DNA of 17,616 nucleotides, taken from assembly GCA_900547285.1 (NCBI GenBank), contig URGF01000032.1, forward strand, positions 1-17,616, in the 5' to 3' direction. The stretch's first letter is position 1, and each line of letters starts with the position of its first letter. Shown here piece by piece: positions 13,517 to 17,616 of this stretch. The translations under genes were made by a program, and so were the position numbers. The notes below the pieces were generated by a model that made no database searches, had not been told where the DNA came from, and saw nothing but the letters and a program-made list of their open reading frames with translations. This DNA comes from an uncultured Collinsella sp. GTDB taxonomy: Bacteria; Actinomycetota; Coriobacteriia; Coriobacteriales; Coriobacteriaceae.

Positions 13517-16333
13517 TTATGCCTCACCTCCTTTGGAGTGCTTGCCAAGCGCGGTGGTATCTCCATCATTTGTGGCTGTGCTGTCGCTGCCCTGAGATTT
13601 ATGGTGCGAGCCGATATGCGGCAAGCGGCCCGTGGACTGATCGCCGCCCTTGGCACCACGCTCGCTGGCGTTGAGGCCAAACATGTGGCGGGCGGCAGGA
13701 ATGGCGGCCGTGTGTTCGCGCATCTCGCGACGCAGGTCCTCATCCGAAAGCGCCGAGATGCGCATCTGGGTATTGAGGCTCGCTCGGATATATTCGATAT
13801 TGATAAGCCAGCCGCAGATGGCAATAACCGAGATGATCCAAATGACAAGCAGGATGATCTTGCCGTTATTGTCGATATCGAGAACCGTCGACAGGACAAA
13901 GAGCAGGACCTGAACGCCCACCACGGCGGCAAAACCGCCCTTGATGTAGTACGGGTAGCGATGTTCAAAGGCGACCGCATGATCGAGCAGTTCGCGACGG
14001 TACGAATCGGAATCGAGCATGACGCGCATGGCCGTGCGCAGCGAGTAGCGCTGGCGCGGCAGGTCGTTGGACTCGCAAATCATCATACCGGTCGTGGAGA
14101 GCTGTTTATCAAAGAGCAGGTTAAGGTTGAGCAGCAGCGGACGCAGCTGCAGGCCGATAAAGAGCGCCACGATCAAGAACACGCCCAGAATGCACAGGTT
14201 AAACAGGTAGTTGAACGAATACATGCCGCCGACCGTCTCGCGCAGCAGATTGATGCCGTAGGTAAAGGGCAGCAGCGGGTGCAGCCACTGGAAGAAGCCG
14301 GGCATCATCTCGATGGGGTACATGCCCGACGAACCCGGGATCTGCACGATGACGAGAATGACGCCGATAGCCTTGCCGATATGCTTAAACGTGGTGGACA
14401 GCGCATAGATGATATTGACGTAGGTGAACGAAATGGCGATGCCGCCCAGCACGAACAGCAGCGGGCTGACGCACTGCACGCCAATCACCAGATCGCCTAC
14501 CGTAACGATGATGGCCTGCAACGCGCCCAGGATCACCATGAGCAACCAGCGGCCAAAGTAGCCTTGGCGCGCCGTAAAGCTGCCAACACCTTCACGGTCG
14601 ACCTCGAGCTTGTAAATGGCGATGAGCACATAGCCGCCCACCCAAAGCGCCAGATTGGTGTAGAAGGGAGCGATGCCCGAGCCAAAGCTCTTGACCGGAT
14701 AGATTGACTTGGACGTCAACTCAACCGGAGACGCCATGAAATCTGCCACGTCATTGACATCGACGCCCATCAGATCGGCCAGCTCGCCCATGGACTCGGA
14801 GGTCTGCAGCGCCGCGATGTCATTGGCGGCGGTTGCAAGCTTGTCCTGGACCTTGGCAAGCGAGGAATCGGTCTGGGACAGCGTGGTCTTGGCCTGGCCG
14901 AGCGTAGCGCTAAGCTGCGCCAACGTGCCGCGCGCATTTGCAAGTGTAGGTGTCATACCCGAGACGATACCGGTCAGGTCGCCCGAAACGGCAGCAAAAG
15001 AGTCGAGCGCGCTCGAGGCCTTCGGCAGCGCGTTTTGGCCCAAGTCCGTCTGGGCTTGGCCAAGGTTGGTCGCACCGGTATGAATTGCGTTATTGATAGC
15101 GTCACTGGCACCCGAAACAGCCGCTGCGTCATTCGCCATGGCGCTCGACTGCGCGGACAGACCGTCCTTGATGCTCTGAAGCTTTTCATTCTGCTCTCGA
15201 AGCAAATCGATGGTCGATACAATGCGCGCGTCAATTTCCTCGGAACCTGTCGACGTGTCATTGGCGAGAATCTCCAAGTGCCCGATAACGGCCTTATTGT
15301 GGTCGATCGTCGCTTGAAGAGACTCGAGCGAGTTGTCGATACGGGTGGTCGTAGATGCGAACGCTGCCGTCAGCTTGCCGATGGCAGCGTTCGCAGAGGC
15401 CGACGTCTTGGTGAGCGCAAGGCTGCCTTCCGAGAGCGCCTTGGAGAGCGAGGTGATGGAGTTGCCCGCCGTGGTGCGAGCTTCGCTCAGCAGGTCGTTG
15501 CCCTGGGAGATCGCCTGCGTCAGCGACGGTGCCTGGCCTTGCAAGCCGGCAAGTGCCGCATCAGCCGAGGCGATAGCGCCACTCGTCTTATCGATGGCGG
15601 CATTCATATCGCCAATCGAATCGCGCACCTCGCCCAAGGTGTCGGACGCCTCGGACACCGAACTTGCCAGCGAGTCCTGAGTCTGGGTTGCCTTGTCCTT
15701 TAAATCGACACCGGCATCCTTGGCGATACCGGCAACAGTCTTGCCTACCGTAGAGACAAATTCCGAGTTGATCTGCTCCTCGATGGTGTTTGCACCGGTA
15801 TCGGTAACCTTGGGCGCAATGGCGCTCTTCTTCTCATTGACGTAGTACGTGAGCTTGGGCTGATGGTAGTTGCCGTCGAGCATCGAAACCAGGTTATCCG
15901 AGAAGTTCTTGGGAATCACGATAGCGGCATAGTACTCGCCGCTCTCGACGCCCTCCTTGGCATCGGCCGTCGAGTCGACGAACGTCCAGCCCAACTGATG
16001 ATTCTCCTTGAGCTGGTCGACCACTTTGTCGCCAGCGTTGAGCTCACCCACCAAGTCGTTTTGGGTGCCTCGATCGTTGTTGGCGATAGCAATCTTGATG
16101 CCTTGGGTGTTTCCATACGGATCCCAGTTTGCCACGATGTTATACCAGGCATACAGCGAGGGAATAACGCACACGCCTAGGGTAACCACCAGGGCGACGG
16201 GGTTCACAAGCAGTCGCTTAATGTCGCGCTTAAATATCGCAAAGGACACCTTTGCATTGGATAGTTTGCTGCCGAGACTCACGCTTGGACCATCCATCCT
16301 GTCGTTAAATCGAATCGTACTATCGACAACCAT
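13517..16333 (-). CDS. YhgE/Pip-family membrane protein with extra C-terminal two-helix module (first of tandem pair)
   Basis: A 938-residue paralogue of the gene that follows. It shows TM1 (about 43-63), WDPYGN (70-75), a long helical extracytoplasmic stalk, and the multi-helix domain (about 542-735) with KSIYPVKSFGSGIAPFYT, LALWVGG and GSSGMYPIEM. Unlike its partner it continues for about 200 residues: a charged segment (750-799), two further membrane helices (about 804-819 and 825-845), and a hydrophilic His/Ser/Gly-rich cytoplasmic tail. The start is uncertain: ATG 16333 has no good Shine-Dalgarno, and alternatives are ATG 16297 or GTG 16282, the latter 7 nt after GGATGG. Promoter candidate at 16389-16417. 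The unequal pair, coupled in one operon, suggests a hetero-oligomer. Confidence 0.88.
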   Translation of the reverse strand: MVVDSTIRFNDRMDGPSVSLGSKLSNAKVSFAIFKRDIKRLLVNPVALVVTLGVCVIPSLYAWYNIVANWDPYGNTQGIKIAIANNDRGTQNDLVGELNAGDKVVDQLKENHQLGWTFVDSTADAKEGVESGEYYAAIVIPKNFSDNLVSMLDGNYHQPKLTYYVNEKKSAIAPKVTDTGANTIEEQINSEFVSTVGKTVAGIAKDAGVDLKDKATQTQDSLASSVSEASDTLGEVRDSIGDMNAAIDKTSGAIASADAALAGLQGQAPSLTQAISQGNDLLSEARTTAGNSITSLSKALSEGSLALTKTSASANAAIGKLTAAFASTTTRIDNSLESLQATIDHNKAVIGHLEILANDTSTGSEEIDARIVSTIDLLREQNEKLQSIKDGLSAQSSAMANDAAAVSGASDAINNAIHTGATNLGQAQTDLGQNALPKASSALDSFAAVSGDLTGIVSGMTPTLANARGTLAQLSATLGQAKTTLSQTDSSLAKVQDKLATAANDIAALQTSESMGELADLMGVDVNDVADFMASPVELTSKSIYPVKSFGSGIAPFYTNLALWVGGYVLIAIYKLEVDREGVGSFTARQGYFGRWLLMVILGALQAIIVTVGDLVIGVQCVSPLLFVLGGIAISFTYVNIIYALSTTFKHIGKAIGVILVIVQIPGSSGMYPIEMMPGFFQWLHPLLPFTYGINLLRETVGGMYSFNYLFNLCILGVFLIVALFIGLQLRPLLLNLNLLFDKQLSTTGMMICESNDLPRQRYSLRTAMRVMLDSDSYRRELLDHAVAFEHRYPYYIKGGFAAVVGVQVLLFVLSTVLDIDNNGKIILLVIWIISVIAICGWLINIEYIRASLNTQMRISALSDEDLRREMREHTAAIPAARHMFGLNASERGAKGGDQSTGRLPHIGSHHKSQGSDSTATNDGDTTALGKHSKGGEA
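13523..13534 (-). promoter_or_regulatory. Near-perfect Shine-Dalgarno inside the end of the first YhgE/Pip gene
   Basis: The minus strand reads AAAGGAGGTGAG, an almost full complement of the 16S 3' end, embedded in the last codons of the upstream gene. The upstream TAA is immediately followed by ATG, so ribosomes ending the first protein sit at the second start. Confidence 0.85.
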
Positions 16334-16388
16334 TGTAGTAGGCGCTTTAACGTCTCAAAGCACAATGGTGTTGAGTTTTGCGGGTAGC

Positions 16389-16424
16389 AATATACTACGA
16401 AGATGAGTTAACGTACAGATGTAC
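16389..16424 (-). promoter_or_regulatory. Promoter of the YhgE/Pip operon with overlapping palindromic operator
   Basis: On the minus strand TATATT (plus 16389-16394) and TGTACG (plus 16412-16417) are exactly 17 bp apart. The palindrome GTACAGATGTAC (16413-16424) overlaps the -35 hexamer, the typical position of a repressor site. The -10 is about 55 nt upstream of the ATG at 16333. TetR-type repressors often control such membrane-protein operons, but none is in the window. Confidence 0.45.
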
Positions 16425-16482
16425 AGTATCCTAAATTTCAGCAGGTCACAAAACCACAACCCGCACAAATTAGCAATTCAAA

Positions 16483-16538
16483 TAGTCATCGGGGACGTTC
16501 TTAAACGACTAGTCAAACAAAAACGTCCCCAATGACTA
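16483..16538. repeat. Inverted repeat resembling a dispersed intergenic repeat
   Basis: The left arm TAGTCATCGGGGACGTT (from 16483) and right arm AACGTCCCCAATGACTA (16522-16538) pair over 17 bp with one mismatch. The loop contains the self-palindrome GACTAGTC (16507-16514). I recall similar GGGGACGTT / GACTAGTC blocks recurring in intergenic regions of Coriobacteriia, but could not check this. It has no T-run and lies far from any stop codon. Confidence 0.6.
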
Positions 16539-16580
16539 CTTAGGACCACGGCAACGTCGATGTTTTGGCAATGCCAGCGA

Positions 16581-16680
16581 GCGGGCGCCAGAGCGAACAA
16601 ATTGGCATGAAAAGAGGACGGCATAGACCTTCTGGTCATGCCGTCCTCTTTGAATGACAAGTTGTCGCTCTGGCGCCCGC
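16581..16680. repeat. 100-bp nested inverted repeat between the lipoprotein gene and the YhgE/Pip operon
   Basis: The outer arms GCGGGCGCCAGAGCGA (16581-16596) and its exact complement (16665-16680) are perfect over 16 bp. A partly paired middle section follows, then AAAGAGGACGGCAT pairing with ATGCCGTCCTCTTT, and an apical stem GACC/GGTC. On the minus strand the apical loop is AGAA with one bulged T. The 25-bp apical part (16619-16643) matches that of the element at 8683-8707 with paired changes. Confidence 0.85.
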
Positions 16681-16693
16681 GCAGCGTCGAACA

Positions 16694-16721
16694 GTTACGG
16701 CGTTTGGTAAAACGCCGTAAC
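16694..16721 (-). terminator. Perfect 12-bp hairpin directly after the lipoprotein stop codon
   Basis: Arms GTTACGGCGTTT (16694-16705) and AAACGCCGTAAC (16710-16721) with a 4-nt loop lie 4 nt after the stop codon. No T-run follows on the minus strand, so classic intrinsic termination is doubtful; it may mark the mRNA 3' end or act with the 100-bp nested palindrome just beyond it. Confidence 0.45.
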
Positions 16722-16725
16722 TCCC

Positions 16726-17283
16726 CTAGCTCATCATGGCATTCATCATCTCGTTGGTTGCGGAATCGTCGGCAGACCACTCGCCGTCGTCATTGCAGGA
16801 ATACTTGAAGGTAACCTTGGTGTCCTTGGTCTTAGCGGCCTTGGTCACGTCGACCATGACCTGGCCGGCCATCTTGTACAGGTCGTCCTCGGAAGGCATC
16901 GTATCGAGCGCCGCGATCTTCTCCTGATACTGGGTGGCGAAATCTTCAACGATCTTGTTCATGGACTTGCAGGTAATGGTGACATCGGCAGTCGCGGTGC
17001 CCTTGTCCTCGTCGACCGTCACATCGCCGATCTTGTAGTCAAAACCCTCGAGATAGCTCTTGGCGTACTCCTTGGGATCGATGCCCAGCTGCTCGAACTC
17101 GTCGCCCGAGGCCTCTTCCAGGCCGGCGAGGAAGTCGTCGCCGCCGTTCTTGACCTCGTCAAACTGCGTCGTAAGATCCTCGGTGATGAGCTCCTCAACC
17201 GAAGGACCTCCGCAGCCGGAAAGCACAACCACGCACGCGACCAGAACAGCCATCAGGGGCGCAAGCAGCAGCTTCTTTTTCAT
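16726..17283 (-). CDS. Small secreted lipoprotein, function unknown
   Basis: A 185-residue lipoprotein. The N-terminus MKKKLLLAPLMAVLVACVVV then LSGC is a type II signal peptide with lipobox LSGC; Cys24 would be lipidated and the rest displayed on the outer face of the membrane. The mature part is acidic, with a helical region (about 28-75), a middle beta-rich stretch DYKIGDVTVDEDKGTATADVTITCKSM typical of small NTF2/DUF-like lipoprotein folds, and a methionine-rich end NEMMNAMMS. A second cysteine pair (in TITCKSM and KYSCNDDG) might form a disulphide. The start ATG 17283 has GGGAGG 6 nt upstream and begins the signal peptide exactly; the frame is open up to 17502 but those residues are not protein-like. 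It is upstream of the YhgE/Pip operon but separated by a promoter. I do not recognise a specific family. Confidence 0.85.
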   Translation of the reverse strand: MKKKLLLAPLMAVLVACVVVLSGCGGPSVEELITEDLTTQFDEVKNGGDDFLAGLEEASGDEFEQLGIDPKEYAKSYLEGFDYKIGDVTVDEDKGTATADVTITCKSMNKIVEDFATQYQEKIAALDTMPSEDDLYKMAGQVMVDVTKAAKTKDTKVTFKYSCNDDGEWSADDSATNEMMNAMMS

Positions 17284-17336
17284 GTTGTTCCTCCCAATGA
17301 GCGGCACCGCGCTTCCCGGACGCGGCACACGTTGTA

Positions 17337-17371
17337 ATAAGTAAGCCCATACTATCCACTTATGAACACCC
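17337..17371 (-). promoter_or_regulatory. Candidate lipoprotein promoter within an inverted repeat
   Basis: On the minus strand TTGCCG is followed 18 bp later by TAGTAT (plus 17349-17354), each with four of six consensus matches. The -10 sits at the centre of an inverted repeat with arms ATAAGT (17337-17342) and ACTTAT (17358-17363). The geometry could mean repressor control; the arms are only 6 bp, so this is weak. Confidence 0.35.
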
Positions 17372-17464
17372 TCGGCAACGCGAAGGCGTGGTCGGTTCGT
17401 TTTAGCGTCCGAACGGTTTGCAAGCCCGCCCAACGTGCAATAAAACGCTTCCCCACGGTGCAAT

Positions 17465-17493
17465 AAAAAAGGTGGCCGGAAAACCCGACCACC
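17465..17493 (-). terminator. Intrinsic terminator of the right-edge gene
   Basis: Arms GGTGGCCGG (17471-17479) and its near-complement ending at 17493 form a 9-bp stem with one G-T pair; on the minus strand TTTTTTATT follows (from 17470). It starts 27 nt after the stop codon of the partial gene at the right edge. Confidence 0.85.
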
Positions 17494-17519
17494 CTTGCAC
17501 ATCCTTTGGACGCCGCAGT

Positions 17520-17616
17520 TTACTTGCGGACGACCTTGACGATGGCGTCACCGGCGGCGACGGCGGACTCTGCCTCGACGGTGAGCTCGACATCGGCAAA
17601 CTCGGCGGTGTTGGAC
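17520..17616 (-). CDS. Partial gene, C-terminal 31 residues, unidentified
   Basis: An open frame enters from the right edge and ends with TAA at 17522-17520. Its visible end is SNTAEFADVELTVEAESA followed by VAAGDAIVKVVRK, an Ala/Val/Glu-rich stretch with alternating hydrophobic residues that looks like beta strands. Codon use matches the neighbours, and a good terminator follows, so it is a real gene end. Too little is present to name the product. Confidence 0.7.
   Translation of the reverse strand, partial: SNTAEFADVELTVEAESAVAAGDAIVKVVRK

Noticed and set aside
11465..14707. Long plus-strand frames opposite the two YhgE/Pip genes
   Set aside because: They cover the antisense of clear membrane-protein genes, and none has a promoter, start site or domain signature.
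16478..16780. 100-codon minus-strand frame through the intergenic palindromes
   Set aside because: It is made of palindrome sequence and the out-of-frame end of the lipoprotein gene, with no ribosome binding site.
17435..17468. Direct repeat GTGCAATAAAA (17435-17445 and 17458-17468)
   Set aside because: Two short AT-rich copies beside a terminator T-tract; too short to support a regulatory or mobile origin.
17284..17502. N-terminal extension of the lipoprotein up to 17502
   Set aside because: The ATG at 17283 has an ideal Shine-Dalgarno and begins a textbook lipoprotein signal; the extension overlaps the upstream terminator.

Overview
The window reads as an accessory-metabolism and membrane-protein stretch of a high-GC gut actinobacterium. 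Coriobacteriia, and Collinsella in particular, is my best guess. That rests on the GC-rich coding style, the tandem YhgE/Pip genes, a LarA lactate racemase, and intergenic regions full of long palindromes; it is an inference, not a database result. All nine complete genes and the one partial gene lie on the minus strand, so transcription runs from high to low coordinates. There is no CRISPR array, rRNA or tRNA that I can see.

From the right edge in transcription order: the last 31 codons of an unidentified gene (17616-17520) with a clear intrinsic terminator (17465-17493); a small lipoprotein gene (17283-16726); a 392-bp gene-free stretch (16334-16725) with a perfect 12-bp stem hairpin, a 100-bp nested palindrome, a dispersed-repeat-like inverted repeat and a promoter with a palindromic operator candidate; two tandem YhgE/Pip membrane proteins joined stop-to-start (16333-13517 and 13516-11327) and closed by a terminator at 11193-11232; an EamA/DMT permease (11125-10142) with its own terminator; an M20D amidohydrolase (10026-8734); and an MFS transporter (8611-7307). 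A 304-bp gene-free stretch (7003-7306) follows with three successive palindromes, the last of which is a terminator, and a promoter for hisS. Then come hisS (7002-5689), a promoter region with repeated half-sites, and ppc (5443-2618). A 376-bp gene-free stretch (2242-2617) holds a 127-bp nested palindrome and a terminator. Last are larA (2241-964) and an aquaglyceroporin gene (914-183). Positions 1-98 look like the right end of an IS3-family element.

The most coherent functional unit is larA plus the aquaporin. LarA interconverts D- and L-lactate, and an aquaglyceroporin of the GlpF type acts as a lactic-acid channel (LarD) in the Lactiplantibacillus plantarum lar operon. Starting larA at a TTG codon puts every known LarA active-site residue at its textbook number. 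PEP carboxylase next door also concerns C3/C4 acid metabolism but is separated by a terminator. The M20 hydrolase and MFS carrier may be co-transcribed. The YhgE/Pip pair has the EsaA-like architecture (one TM, long extracytoplasmic helical stalk, multi-TM C-terminal domain), and its first member carries an extra C-terminal two-TM module.

The most unusual signal is the intergenic architecture. Several gaps hold 60-130-bp palindromes with concentric nested stems, mostly without a T-run. Two of them, about 8 kb apart, share the same apical hairpin (bulged U, four-base loop) with compensating base-pair changes. This suggests a recurring structured RNA or REP-like element rather than ordinary terminators.
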